Origin: Deltaproteobacteria bacterium
GTDB lineage: Bacteria; Desulfobacterota; BSN033; UBA1163
DNA: 46,154 nucleotides
Assembly (NCBI GenBank): GCA_020059605.1
Contig: JAGVBT010000037.1
Location: 1-46,154 of the forward strand
Direction: 5' to 3'
Made by a program: the position numbers and the translations under genes. Shown here piece after piece: positions 1 through 7,385 of this stretch. A model generated the notes under the pieces. That model was not told the DNA's origin and ran no database searches. It saw only the letters and a list, made by a program, of their open reading frames with translations. Every line of letters begins with the position of its first letter. Position 1 is the first letter of the stretch.

Positions 1-246
1 AACAATCGCCAGGTTTATCAATCTGTTCGTGATGCCTGTTTCATTCATCAGGTTGGCGGCAAAGATGAAGAGCGGAATGGCCAGCAGGGGGAAGTTTTGT
101 GTTTGCGAGATGGCCAGCTGGATGATCATGGTAAAGGGCAGTTGCGGGTTTTGCAGGAAAAAGACGGTCCCTGCAATGCCGATGGCAAAGGCGACGGGCA
201 TTCCCATCAACAGAAAAATGAAAAATAAAACAAAGACCAGCAGCAT
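1..246 (-). CDS. dctM: TRAP transporter large permease DctM (partial, N-terminus only)
   Basis: The reverse strand opens at an ATG at 246 and stays open to the window edge, giving about 82 residues that begin MLLVFVLFFIFLLMGMPVAF. This is the typical DctM start: a first membrane helix with a GMPVAFA motif, then a helix ending in PLLAIPLFIFAANLM. DctM is the ion-coupled permease subunit of tripartite TRAP transporters in the inner membrane. It lies directly downstream of the small permease (353-817) and binding protein (986-1993) on the same strand, which is the usual P-Q-M order. The rest of the gene is outside the window. A 100-bp gap with a palindromic repeat separates it from dctQ. Confidence 0.85.
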   Translation of the reverse strand, partial: MLLVFVLFFIFLLMGMPVAFAIGIAGTVFFLQNPQLPFTMIIQLAISQTQNFPLLAIPLFIFAANLMNETGITNRLINLAIV

Positions 247-287
247 TCTTCCGATTCCCCCGATTCTGCCCCTTCCTCTGTCGGCCC

Positions 288-324
288 GCCTGCCTGCCGG
301 TAGGCTGGGGGCCGGCAGGCAGGC
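288..324. repeat. dispersed palindromic repeat (GCCTGCCTGCCGG type)
   Basis: Arms GCCTGCCTGCCGG (288-300) and CCGGCAGGCAGGC (312-324) form a 13-bp stem in the dctQ-dctM gap. Related CCTGCC/GGCAGG elements occur at 30026-30044 and 37506-37525, so it is a dispersed repeat of this genome. There is no T-tract, so it is not an obvious terminator. Confidence 0.75.
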
Positions 325-352
325 GGTTTCATTGCCACAACCAAAATCCCCC

Positions 353-817
353 TCACTGATTCCGTAATTTCTCCCTGATTTTATTAATCGTCGTGATCAC
401 CATCAGGGTTCCGGCGATAGGAACACTAATCGTCACCCAGGTATAACTGAAACCGGGGATCCCCTGAAACGTCCTGAATCTGGTCGTGTAGGAAAGCCAG
501 ATCCCAAATCCTATGAGCGCCCCCAAAAAAATAAGTATGATTAAGAGATTCAGTAGTTCGATGAAAGTTCTGCTCTTTTCCGGCAGCTTCCTGATCAGGA
601 AATCAACATTCATCAACTTGTTGTTTCTCATGGCAACATCGCCACCCAAAAAAGTACACCATGCAAAAAGGCAAACGGCCATATCCACAGACCAGTTGAT
701 GGGATAGCCCGCGTATCGCGTGGAGGCTGCGATGAATACCAATCCCACCATGGATACCAAGAAAACCTTAATTAGAAAAGTCTCGCACCGGCAGATAACC
801 TCATATAGCTTCTTCAT
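353..817 (-). CDS. dctQ: TRAP transporter small permease DctQ
   Basis: A 154-residue protein with four predicted membrane helices (about residues 13-33, 45-62, 84-108 and 124-143). This is the length and topology of DctQ, the small TRAP membrane subunit that bridges binding protein and permease. The internal segment around residues 40-75 (W-S-V-D, then F-A-W-C-T-F-L-G, and R-N-N-K after it) matches the family pattern in which a conserved W/F-rich helix is followed by a hydrophilic loop. It lies between dctP and dctM on the same strand and is probably cotranscribed with them. The substrate cannot be told from this subunit. Confidence 0.9.
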   Translation of the reverse strand: MKKLYEVICRCETFLIKVFLVSMVGLVFIAASTRYAGYPINWSVDMAVCLFAWCTFLGGDVAMRNNKLMNVDFLIRKLPEKSRTFIELLNLLIILIFLGALIGFGIWLSYTTRFRTFQGIPGFSYTWVTISVPIAGTLMVITTINKIREKLRNQ

Positions 818-985
818 GCCCCATCCTTCGCCTCTTAAATTGAGATTGCCGCGTCGTGCCCTAAAGCCCGATCAATGAATGGAGGAGAGTCTCTTTCCGG
901 GCCCCTCAAAGGGGCAGTCACAAAGGACCGCCCCTTAGGCAATAAAATCGAATTCCATCGTTTGAGGGTGAATAACCCGTCGCCT

Positions 986-1993
986 CTACTTCTTTCCCAG
1001 TTCCTTAAAAACCTTTTCTTTCACATCAGCGATTTTCAAGACCTCATAGGCCTTTTCTCCGGCCTTTCTGAAAGCGGGTAAATTAACGTTATCCACCACA
1101 ACCATTCCTCTCTTGACCAGGTCCGCCTTCACTTCTTTCTCAAGCTTATCAATGATCAGCTTGGAGGTTTCGATTCCGGCCTTGTCACATTCCTCCACAA
1201 GAATTTTCTGATATTCGGCAGGCAACGCATTGAACCATTTTGCGCTGATGACCTCAAAATTAACCAGCATGATATGTCCTGTTTCGCTCACATACTTCAG
1301 GACTTCATAGAAACGTCCGGCGGGTATGTTGTTGTAAACCAATTCAACCCCGTCGACCACTTTTTGCTGAAGGGCCGGATACATTTCTCCAAAGGCGAGA
1401 GCCACAGGGGTGGCGCCAAGGGCGCGCACCGACTCCTGCCAGATGGGGGCAGGGGGGGTGCGGATGCGTTGCCCTTTCAAGTCTTCGGGGGTCCTGACAG
1501 GTTTATTCGTAAAAAAATGTCGGTAGCCCTGGATCCAGCTGAAAGAAAGGACTTTAAAGCCGAATTTATTGGCCAGTTCGTCAAGCCAGCCTTGCACCGT
1601 CGGCATCTTCTTGAGCTTCTCCACTTCAGCGATGGTTTCGGCAAAATACGGGCCGTTCATACAGGCGATGCCAGGAACATAATTGCCCATACGGGCCGAG
1701 TCGGTATTCTGGCCCACATTTGCGCCCGCCCTTATTTGCTCTAAAATGTCTTCTTCCACCCCAAGCTGGGCGCTGGGGAAAACCTCAATTTTAAGCCCTC
1801 CTTTGGTTCTCTCTTCAACCGCTTTTGCCCAATTCAGAAATCCCTGGTGATAGGGCTCTTTCGGACCCAGCACATGGTTAAATTTCAATGTATACTTGGC
1901 CTGCCCAAACGCCGATGTCCCGTAGAAAGTGATTGCCAAAAGCAAAACCATCGATACAGCTACCATCATCGAAAAACATTTTAAGCTTTTCAT
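986..1993 (-). CDS. dctP: TRAP transporter solute-binding protein DctP
   Basis: A 335-residue periplasmic binding protein with a Sec signal peptide (basic MKSLK, hydrophobic core to about residue 25, cleavage near SAFGQA). The mature part has the DctP signatures: KFNHVLGPKEPYHQG at the start, a PSAQLG segment, and GQRIRTPPAP near residue 178. In that segment the conserved arginine normally salt-bridges the substrate carboxylate. The start has a good ribosome site (AAGGAGGG, 7 bases before ATG). It is expected to capture an organic acid for the DctQM permease. The IclR gene just upstream (2083-2910) is the likely regulator. The substrate is not identifiable here. Confidence 0.92.
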   Translation of the reverse strand: MKSLKCFSMMVAVSMVLLLAITFYGTSAFGQAKYTLKFNHVLGPKEPYHQGFLNWAKAVEERTKGGLKIEVFPSAQLGVEEDILEQIRAGANVGQNTDSARMGNYVPGIACMNGPYFAETIAEVEKLKKMPTVQGWLDELANKFGFKVLSFSWIQGYRHFFTNKPVRTPEDLKGQRIRTPPAPIWQESVRALGATPVALAFGEMYPALQQKVVDGVELVYNNIPAGRFYEVLKYVSETGHIMLVNFEVISAKWFNALPAEYQKILVEECDKAGIETSKLIIDKLEKEVKADLVKRGMVVVDNVNLPAFRKAGEKAYEVLKIADVKEKVFKELGKK

Positions 1994-2010
1994 AAAAACC
2001 CTCCTTTTTA

Positions 2011-2082
2011 AAGCTTGAATTTCGGAAGTCCAAACCCGAATTTTAAAATTTTAAACTCATAACTTATAACTCCGAACTTAAA
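2011..2082. repeat. AT-rich dispersed intergenic repeat
   Basis: The gap between the IclR gene and dctP is filled by a simple A/T-rich element with internal symmetry (AATTTTAAAATTTTAAA) and the phrase AACTTATAACTCCGAAC. It resembles the other filler repeats of this window (12577, 16617, 26151, 36783). No promoter was recognised in it. Confidence 0.5.
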
Positions 2083-2910
2083 TTACCTTCCTTCCCGAAA
2101 CCCTAATCGTTGCGAGATCTTTAACGCTATTTCCATCACCTCCTTTTTAAGTATTTCCTGGACCATTTTTTTGGTGACCCGGAAAGCCGGTCCGGAGATG
2201 CTGATGGCGGCGACAGCATGCCCCGCCTCGTCATAGATGGGGGCGCCGATACATCGGACCCCCTTTTCGTTTTCCTCGTCATCGACGGCATACCCCTGAT
2301 TCCTGACCATTCTCAAATGTTCTTTCAATTGGGCTGTGTCGGTGATCGTATTTTCAGTCCTTTTTAAAAGTCCTTTGCCCAGAAAGGACCGATTTAGCTC
2401 CTCATCGGAGAGGAGAGAGATAAGGACTTTTCCAACGGCGCTGCTATGGGCAGGATTTCGGAGGCCGATCCGCGAGGCCATCCTCAAACCGCTTGGGTTA
2501 TGATCCCCTTCTACCTTGTCGATATAGACCACCTCATTGCGGTCAAGGACCACCATGTGGACGGTCTCTTGTGTCCTCTCTGCCAGATCCTTTAGAAAAG
2601 GAGCAGCCTCTTTCCTCAGATCGAGCTGCCCCAAAAGGAGATTTCCAAGCTCCACCAGTTTAAATCCCAGGAGGTAGTTTCTCGTCCTGTGATCCTGGCG
2701 CACGTAACCCAGGTAGGCGAGGGAGGAGAGGAGGCGATGGGTAGTCCCCTTCGGAAGGTTCACTTTCGAGGAGAGATCTCGAACGCTGATCCCATGGGGG
2801 TTCTGTCCCAGGATATCGAGGATCACGGACACGCGCTCGATGGTCTGGACGAGATTGCCTGGTTTTGATCCTTGAGAGGCAAGCATAGACCGTTTCATAA
2901 TGCGAAACAT
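2083..2910 (-). CDS. IclR-family transcriptional regulator (TRAP-associated)
   Basis: A 275-residue IclR protein. The N-terminal winged helix-turn-helix spans about residues 20-85 (VQTIERVSVILDILG, then the recognition helix LPKGTTHRLLSSL). The effector domain follows, with the HMVVLDRNEVVYIDKVEG segment, AHSSAVGKVLIS, and the characteristic DDEENEKGVRCIGAPI near residues 210-225. IclR proteins are dimeric repressors or activators that sense small metabolites, often aromatic or organic acids. The gene precedes dctP-dctQ-dctM on the same strand and probably controls them and itself. Its ATG lies inside a palindrome (2900-2920) just downstream of a near-consensus promoter. An internal ATG four codons on is a possible alternative start. 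Confidence 0.9.
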   Translation of the reverse strand: MFRIMKRSMLASQGSKPGNLVQTIERVSVILDILGQNPHGISVRDLSSKVNLPKGTTHRLLSSLAYLGYVRQDHRTRNYLLGFKLVELGNLLLGQLDLRKEAAPFLKDLAERTQETVHMVVLDRNEVVYIDKVEGDHNPSGLRMASRIGLRNPAHSSAVGKVLISLLSDEELNRSFLGKGLLKRTENTITDTAQLKEHLRMVRNQGYAVDDEENEKGVRCIGAPIYDEAGHAVAAISISGPAFRVTKKMVQEILKKEVMEIALKISQRLGFREGR

Positions 2911-2920
2911 CGTTCCGCAT
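2900..2920. promoter_or_regulatory. palindromic operator overlapping the IclR gene start
   Basis: Inverted repeat ATGCGAAAC-N3-GTTCCGCAT, 8 of 9 positions paired. It lies directly after the -10 box of the minus-strand promoter at 2922-2950 and covers the start codon of the IclR gene. A dimer bound here would block transcription, so autorepression by IclR is the natural inference. Its sequence differs from the GTTCA-N6-TGAAC sites near 7000 and 17900. Confidence 0.65.
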
Positions 2921-2921
2921 C

Positions 2922-2950
2922 ATAATAGCAATAGCCCTTTATCTTGTCAA
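2922..2950 (-). promoter_or_regulatory. sigma70-type promoter of the IclR-dctPQM unit
   Basis: On the minus strand TTGACA (2950-2945), a 17-base spacer and TATTAT (2927-2922) make a near-consensus promoter just upstream of the IclR gene. Confidence 0.75.
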
Positions 2951-3045
2951 GTCTTTTTTTGCATTTTTTCTTTTTCGTCGGTGGCGGGCGTTGTTTTCTC
3001 GATTGTCTATTTGAGTTTGCCCTGTCGTTGACCCCGGCATTGAAT

Positions 3046-3111
3046 TCGATTGAATCAGCTAACAGAGTCGATTGAATCAGTGTTGACTATTTCGTCTTCG
3101 TTTCATAGAAT
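3046..3111 (+). promoter_or_regulatory. promoter of the DUF3617 gene with two upstream direct repeats
   Basis: TTGACT (3083-3088), 17 bases and TAGAAT (3106-3111) form a promoter 40 bases before the ribosome site of the gene at 3153. Immediately upstream, TCGATTGAATCAG occurs twice (3046-3058 and 3068-3080), 22 bases apart, that is two helical turns. Each copy has the small palindrome GATT-G-AATC. The arrangement suggests an activator binding in tandem next to the -35 box. The regulator is unknown. Confidence 0.55.
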
Positions 3112-3152
3112 TTAAATAGCAGAATTAAAAAAACTAAAAAGGAGGGAGAAAT

Positions 3153-3566
3153 ATGGCTAAAAAGATCTGTTTGGTTTTGGCAATCGTTTTTTTGCCCTTG
3201 CTTCTTCAGGGTATGGCCCAGGGCCAAAACATGAAGGAAGGCCTGTGGGAGATAACCGGCAAGATGGAGATGTCGGGAATGCCCATGAAGATGCCTCCCC
3301 AAACCCATACCCATTGTCTGACAAAAAAGGATGTGGTGCCCCAGAAAGGAGAGCCAGGACAGGAATGCAAGATGATCAAGCATGATGTCAAGGGAGACAC
3401 AGTCTCCTGGGTCATGGAATGTAAGACAAAAGAAGGTCCTGTGGTTATGAACGGGAAAGTCACCTATAAGGGAGAGACCTTTGAGGGAGTCATCAAGATG
3501 AAACAGTCGGATATGGAGATGACCCAGAATCTTTCGGGAAAGTGGATAGGAAAATGCCCCAAGTAA
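3153..3566 (+). CDS. DUF3617-family secreted protein
   Basis: A 137-residue protein with a signal peptide (MAKKICLVLAIVFLPLLLQG, cleavage near AQGQ). It is followed by the DUF3617 pattern: MKEGLWEITGKMEMSGMP, a Met-rich stretch, a C-x-T/K-K-D loop (HCLTKKD), a second Cys pair in the middle, and a final SGKWIGKCPK. The four mature cysteines probably form disulfides in the periplasm. DUF3617 proteins have no defined function. The ribosome site AAGGAGGGAG is strong. It stands alone, between a regulator in the opposite direction and a group of gene remnants. Confidence 0.8.
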   Translation: MAKKICLVLAIVFLPLLLQGMAQGQNMKEGLWEITGKMEMSGMPMKMPPQTHTHCLTKKDVVPQKGEPGQECKMIKHDVKGDTVSWVMECKTKEGPVVMNGKVTYKGETFEGVIKMKQSDMEMTQNLSGKWIGKCPK

Positions 3567-3737
3567 TCCGGGGAAAAGGCTGGGATCAAAGCTACGCTAT
3601 ACACTTTTGGGAAGATCCTGGGGTCAGCCATTGGCTTTTAACATTTTTCTTTGATTCAGGGTTAAACGCATATCTTGATGTATCAAATGGGGAGCGATGG
3701 CTACGACTTGAAGAAACGTACCGAAGAAGGAGGAGGC

Positions 3738-3923
3738 ATGTTCTTATTAAATCCTAAGGAACACAAACGGCCGTATCCTGACGAAAGATCTCGCGAGATC
3801 ATGATCAAAACCATTGCGTTTCTGGAAAACAAGGGCTTAAAGAAGATAAAAAAGGACTATCACGAAGGGGAAGAGGCTGCCTGCACTTCAGAAGAAAGAG
3901 TGAAGTCGGAAGACCAGGCGTGA
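3738..3923 (+). pseudogene. 5' remnant of an acyl-CoA dehydrogenase-like gene
   Basis: A 61-codon reading frame with a strong ribosome site (GGAGGAGG) directly before its ATG. The first ~40 residues (LLNPKEHKRPYPDERSREIM and on through KTIAFLENKGLKKIKKDYHE) resemble the N-terminus of a long acyl-CoA dehydrogenase subgroup that I associate with sulfate-reducing and syntrophic Deltaproteobacteria. The similarity then stops, and a charged tail runs to a stop codon. No catalytic domain follows in any frame. I read it as a decayed gene that kept its start. It could instead be a small functional protein. The assignment rests on remembered sequence, not on a search. Confidence 0.45.
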
Positions 3924-3989
3924 ATTATTTTTTGCTTCACCGGCTATTCCCCCTTTTGTAAATTGAATCCAAAGGGGGAAGGATCATTC

Positions 3990-4178
3990 ATGAACAGAAG
4001 GTCATTTATCAAGACGATGGGGTTTGAAGGAGCCATGACAGCATCGGGGGTGAGCATGAGTAAACCATCCGCAGCAAAGATAGCGGATCAGCCTACTTAC
4101 AAAAGGTTTATCGTCGGAGATATTCCAAAATATGATGCTACCAATAACGTTTTCAGCCGCATGATGTACGACCCTTGA
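3990..4178 (+). pseudogene. 5' remnant of a Tat-exported reductive-dehalogenase-like gene
   Basis: A 62-codon frame starting MNRRSFIKTMGFEGAMTASG, a twin-arginine signal (RRSFIK). It continues to a segment ending YDATNNVFSRMMYDP. The 'F-x-R' element after 'KYDATN' recalls the segment before the B12 domain of reductive dehalogenase-like proteins. A TGA follows, and the rest of the enzyme is absent. A GGGGGAAGGA ribosome site precedes the ATG, and a CCCCCTTT/AAAGGGGG hairpin (3949-3978) lies just upstream. The Tat signal is clear. The family assignment is tentative. Confidence 0.45.
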
Positions 4179-4208
4179 AAAAACCGGTGCTGTCTCCACT
4201 AAATTGGT

Positions 4209-4454
4209 TCATGTATCATCCGTTTTTCCGGCGGCTGAAGGCCGTGCCTCATCAATGGGTATCTGAAAATCACCCGAAGGGACTTTGCCCTCTTTTACCG
4301 TAGGCCCTTCTGTCGGCGTGGTGATGATTTCACCCGTGACCGGGTTGGCTGCCATTGCGAAACCGGCAAGGCCGACGCCTGCGGCGGTCATCCGGGCAAG
4401 AAATTGCCTTCTCGACATCCCCTCATATGCATTTGCCAACCAATCTTCGACCAT
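4209..4454 (-). pseudogene. 5' remnant of a Tat-exported dienelactone hydrolase-like gene
   Basis: An 81-codon frame on the minus strand with a very strong ribosome site (GGAGGAGGTC then ATG). The sequence has the form MVEDWLANAYEGMSRRQF, then a hydrophobic Tat signal to AMAANPV, then EIITTPTEG and VPSGDFQIPIDEARPSAAGK. This is how secreted dienelactone hydrolase family proteins begin before the alpha/beta-hydrolase core. After AAGK the frame runs into TDDT and a stop, and no hydrolase core follows. It converges on the remnant at 3990-4178. The two gene starts therefore face each other with their 3' parts missing. Confidence 0.55.
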
Positions 4455-4777
4455 GACCTCCTCCTGATTTTAAATGAACGATGAAGCCATGATGACCCCC
4501 CTTCTTAAAAGCTTAACGGTAAGAAGGTTCTGAGTCAAGGGAAAAGGTATTCAGTGACATTTTCTTTTTGAAATCTTAAAATAAAGGTACGGCATCATAC
4601 CATGGATGAAGGAGATAGAGGCTCCGTCATGGTTCATTCAAAGGACGTTGATTTCTATTTGCTTATTTTCCCGCATTAGCCATGAAGCGGCAAGCCTAAT
4701 GTTGAACCGGCAATTTATGCCAAGACTATAGACCTGACCCCGGGTTTGGGGTCCATTTTATTTTTTAAGGGGGAAAG
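4455..4777. other. 323-bp gap without a recognised gene
   Basis: No convincing reading frame on either strand. It contains a short hairpin, CCTTCTTA/TAAGAAGG (about 4499-4526), which could be the leader or promoter area of the minus-strand remnant. The right half precedes the SDR gene, but no good -35/-10 pair was found. Confidence 0.5.
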
Positions 4778-5518
4778 ATGAGACTCAAGGATAGGAAAGC
4801 AATCGTGACGGGGGCGGGGCAGGGGATCGGGAAAAGCATTGCCCTGAAGATGGCCCAGGAAGGGGCCGATGTCGCCGTGGTCGAATGGAACCCGGATACC
4901 GGCGTTCAAACCCGGAAAGAGATCGAGGCCCTGGGCAGAAGATGCCTCTTCTTTCCGGTGGATGTGGCGGACTGGAAACAGGTGGAGAAGTTGGTCGCAG
5001 AGGCCGCAACCGCCTTCGGACGGATCGATATTCTGGTCAATAATGCCGGGTTTGATCGGCCGGGGAGTCTTTTGAAGACGAAAGAGGAAGATTGGGATGC
5101 GGTCCTGGGCGTTCACCTGAAAGGAACCTTGAATTGCATCCAGGCCGTTGTCCCCCGCATGATCGAAAAGAGTTACGGGAAGATCATCAATCTCTCTTCG
5201 GTCTGGGGAAAGCGGGGAGCCTTATCAGAGATCAGTTATAGCACGGCCAAGGCAGGCATCCTCGGACTGACAAAGAGCGTCGCCAGAGAACTGGGCCGTT
5301 ACCAGATCAATGTCAATGTGGTTTTACCGGGTTTCATCCTGACTCCCACGGTTTCCAAGATGGCAGAAAAATATCGAAACATGATCATCGAAAATACCTC
5401 TTTGAAACGGGCCGGTCAGCCCGAGGAAGTTGCCAATGTGGTGGCCTTTCTATCCTCTGACGAAGCGAGTTTTATGACCGGAGCCGAGGTGGAAGTCTCG
5501 GGAGGATGGAACATGTAG
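4778..5518 (+). CDS. short-chain dehydrogenase/reductase (FabG-like)
   Basis: A 246-residue classical SDR. The NAD(P)-binding motif TGAGQGIG is at residues 10-17, NNAG near residue 87, and the catalytic set Ser (NLSS, ~138), Tyr and Lys (YSTAK, ~152-156) is complete. PGFILTP and the C-terminal GAEVEVSGGWNM are also typical. An acidic-free stretch after the second strand (VVEWNPDTG) suggests NAD(H) or NADP(H) cannot be decided. It oxidises or reduces an alcohol/ketone, perhaps a hydroxyacyl thioester. The ribosome site GGGGGAAAG precedes ATG. The next gene starts about 80 bases later on the same strand, so the two may be cotranscribed. Confidence 0.9.
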   Translation: MRLKDRKAIVTGAGQGIGKSIALKMAQEGADVAVVEWNPDTGVQTRKEIEALGRRCLFFPVDVADWKQVEKLVAEAATAFGRIDILVNNAGFDRPGSLLKTKEEDWDAVLGVHLKGTLNCIQAVVPRMIEKSYGKIINLSSVWGKRGALSEISYSTAKAGILGLTKSVARELGRYQINVNVVLPGFILTPTVSKMAEKYRNMIIENTSLKRAGQPEEVANVVAFLSSDEASFMTGAEVEVSGGWNM

Positions 5519-5596
5519 CTTTGTTCCTGATGACAACCTTAGGTCCTTAATTCATAGATTTCATAACCATTGCAGCCATACAAGAAATATTGAAGC

Positions 5597-6922
5597 ATGA
5601 TCATATTCACACACCATACGGGGGAACCTCACGGCATTCTGGGAGCCCAACTGGCGGCAACATTCTTCCAGCGGAAGCTGTCCATCCCCTCTATCGTCAT
5701 CGGGATCGAGCGGTCTTTTTCAAAAGATCGACTGCTCGCGTTCATCGATGATTACTACAAAAAAGAAGAGAGGAGGGTTGCCTTTTCGCATCTCTGCGGA
5801 AGAAAAGATCTCATCGAGCTGATCCGCGCACTGAAGCGGGAGGGCTTTGTTACAATTCTGGGAGGGCCGCAAGCCAAACAGGATTATCATGGTGAGCCCG
5901 GGAATGATTCTCACCCGCACCGGTTCAGAGGACTGAAATCCGCGGTTGATCTTGCCTGCCAGGGTCCGGCCGATGGCTTCCGACCGGACCATTTCGGCAT
6001 GAGCGACATCCTGCTCGAACATCCGTGGACAAAAGAAATATTCTTGGAAGTGGACTGGTCGAATCTCTACACCTTTTCGGAGTCGGCGAAGAAGCACGAG
6101 GTCCGGCTGGGGCAGGTGTTGAATGCCATCGGCTGTCCTTACGCCGGCAGGGTACAGACGGTCAGCCTGCCCCCACCGGTCGAACTCAGGGAGAGAGGGG
6201 TTCCGGTGTTAAACGTCCGGAGTGAGGGATGTGTCTTCTGCGACGTTTCGCGGGACAAGGGTTTTCATGGCCCCGTGGAGCGTGACAGGGTCATCGCCCA
6301 GATTGCTGGGCTTCCCGAGATCGATGGAAGAAAGATCCCGTTCGAACTCATCGACGAATATCCCCTCCGCTCGCTCGGTCAATTGCTTGAGGAGGTTAAG
6401 CATCATGGGATGAGGCTTTCGCAGATCCACCTGGTCTGCCGGGTCGATGACATCAATGGACACGCCTCCGACCTTCCGGAGATTCTCGAAAAAGCCCGTG
6501 CGCAGGAGGCGAAGATCATGTTTGCTTCGATCGGCTTTGAATCGTTCTCCGACCGGTTGCTTCAATATTTCTGCAAAGGGATCACGCTGGGGGATATTCT
6601 GAAGTGCGTTGAAACGCTGCGGCGCCTCAAAGACCGGTTCGGGAACCACTTTCTTTACCGAAGGGACGAGGGCGCGAATCACGGGTTTATCCGGCCTACG
6701 CCCTGGGATGATGGCGAAACGATGCGGGAGATGGACAGGAACATATTCCTCCACCGGCTCTTTGAGGACATTCTTCCCCGGCACAGCACCCCGCTGATTA
6801 TCCACCACGGATCCTTTCTCGGGGACTGGATCAGGGAGATTGAATCAACAACAGGCATCGCCTTCGGGCGGGATGGGACCTGGATCGAATGGTGGAATCC
6901 GTCGGACAGTTCACTACCGTGA
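5597..6922 (+). CDS. radical-SAM-like protein with a degenerate cluster motif
   Basis: A 441-residue protein with the layout of B12-binding radical SAM enzymes. The N-terminal ~130 residues form a Rossmann-like region (FVTILGGPQAK near 84-94). A barrel follows, with FELIDEYPLRSLGQLLEEVK and FASIGFESFSDRLLQYFCKG, typical of the 'GiES..d.vL..l.K' element. The cluster motif reads NVRSEGCVFCDVSRDKGF: Cys212 and Cys215 are present, but the position of the first cysteine of CxxxCxxC is Arg208. A GCPY element at 179-182 cannot supply it at normal spacing. The protein may have lost SAM chemistry or bind a cluster differently. It lies between the SDR and the AOR unit, and its stop codon lies inside an operator palindrome. 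Function unknown. Confidence 0.65.
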   Translation: MIIFTHHTGEPHGILGAQLAATFFQRKLSIPSIVIGIERSFSKDRLLAFIDDYYKKEERRVAFSHLCGRKDLIELIRALKREGFVTILGGPQAKQDYHGEPGNDSHPHRFRGLKSAVDLACQGPADGFRPDHFGMSDILLEHPWTKEIFLEVDWSNLYTFSESAKKHEVRLGQVLNAIGCPYAGRVQTVSLPPPVELRERGVPVLNVRSEGCVFCDVSRDKGFHGPVERDRVIAQIAGLPEIDGRKIPFELIDEYPLRSLGQLLEEVKHHGMRLSQIHLVCRVDDINGHASDLPEILEKARAQEAKIMFASIGFESFSDRLLQYFCKGITLGDILKCVETLRRLKDRFGNHFLYRRDEGANHGFIRPTPWDDGETMREMDRNIFLHRLFEDILPRHSTPLIIHHGSFLGDWIREIESTTGIAFGRDGTWIEWWNPSDSSLP

Positions 6923-6925
6923 ACT
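6908..6925. promoter_or_regulatory. upstream palindromic operator of the AOR unit
   Basis: AGTTCAC-TACC-GTGAACT is a perfect 7-bp inverted repeat with a 4-base centre. It lies just upstream of the -35 box at 6953 and 110 bp from a second copy at 7018. It matches the form GTTCA-N6-TGAAC shared with sites at 17836 and 17965 beside an IclR gene. Confidence 0.75.
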
Positions 6926-6952
6926 CTTTCCGCATTAGCCTGAAAATATTTC

Positions 6953-6981
6953 TTGACAAAAAAATAAATATATTTTAATAA
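6953..6981 (+). promoter_or_regulatory. promoter of the zinc ribbon-AOR-ferredoxin unit
   Basis: TTGACA (6953-6958), 17 bases, then TAATAA (6976-6981) in an A/T-rich stretch. It is bracketed by the two operators at 6908 and 7018, a geometry that suits repression by looping or by an upstream/downstream pair. Confidence 0.65.
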
Positions 6982-7017
6982 TCTGAGGAAGTTGAGGTTT
7001 TTGAGGGAGACCCGGAC

Positions 7018-7035
7018 AGTTCACTATTGTGAACT
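7018..7035. promoter_or_regulatory. downstream palindromic operator of the AOR unit
   Basis: AGTTCAC-TATT-GTGAACT has the same arms as the site at 6908-6925 and differs only in the centre. The preceding bases (CGGAC) are also shared. It lies about 30 bases after the expected transcription start and 70 bases before the first gene. Confidence 0.75.
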
Positions 7036-7103
7036 TACAACATGACGAGAAGATTTCTTCCGCCCTCGACTTTCACCATTATATTTTGAGAAAGGGGGTT
7101 GCT

Positions 7104-7385
7104 ATGGGAAACGAAAGAGAAGGACTTTCAACAGCCGAGAGTCTTCGCAAGACTCGAACCTATGGCCAGTTCAGATGCCATAATCCGAGCTGCATGGGAA
7201 GGCTTCAACCGAAACCCGGGGTGGATCATGTGAAATGTCCTACGTGTGGCCTGGAATTCCGAGTGGCCTGGGTCAAGAGCGGTTTTCCCCGCATCCGGGG
7301 CCCGGTTTGGGATGTAAACAAACGAATCGCGGAGGAGGCATTTGAAAGAAAAATGAAGGAGGAAAAGAAAGATGGCCCTAAATAG
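7104..7385 (+). CDS. small zinc-ribbon protein associated with AOR
   Basis: A 93-residue cytosolic protein. The ATG at 7104 follows a good ribosome site (AAAGGGGG) and was preferred over an in-frame upstream ATG at 7029 inside the operator leader. Residues about 24-55 contain RCHNPSCMGRL and VKCPTCGLEF, four cysteines arranged as a C-x4-C / C-x2-C zinc ribbon. The C-terminus is charged. The last codons overlap the start of the AOR gene by 14 bases, so the two are translationally coupled. I do not recognise a characterised family. A role in assembly or regulation of the tungsten enzyme is inference from position only. Confidence 0.75.
   Translation: MGNEREGLSTAESLRKTRTYGQFRCHNPSCMGRLQPKPGVDHVKCPTCGLEFRVAWVKSGFPRIRGPVWDVNKRIAEEAFERKMKEEKKDGPK

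Noticed and set aside
29..367. 112-codon plus-strand frame at the window start
   Set aside because: It lies opposite the DctM N-terminus and a palindromic repeat. The minus strand encodes the recognisable protein.
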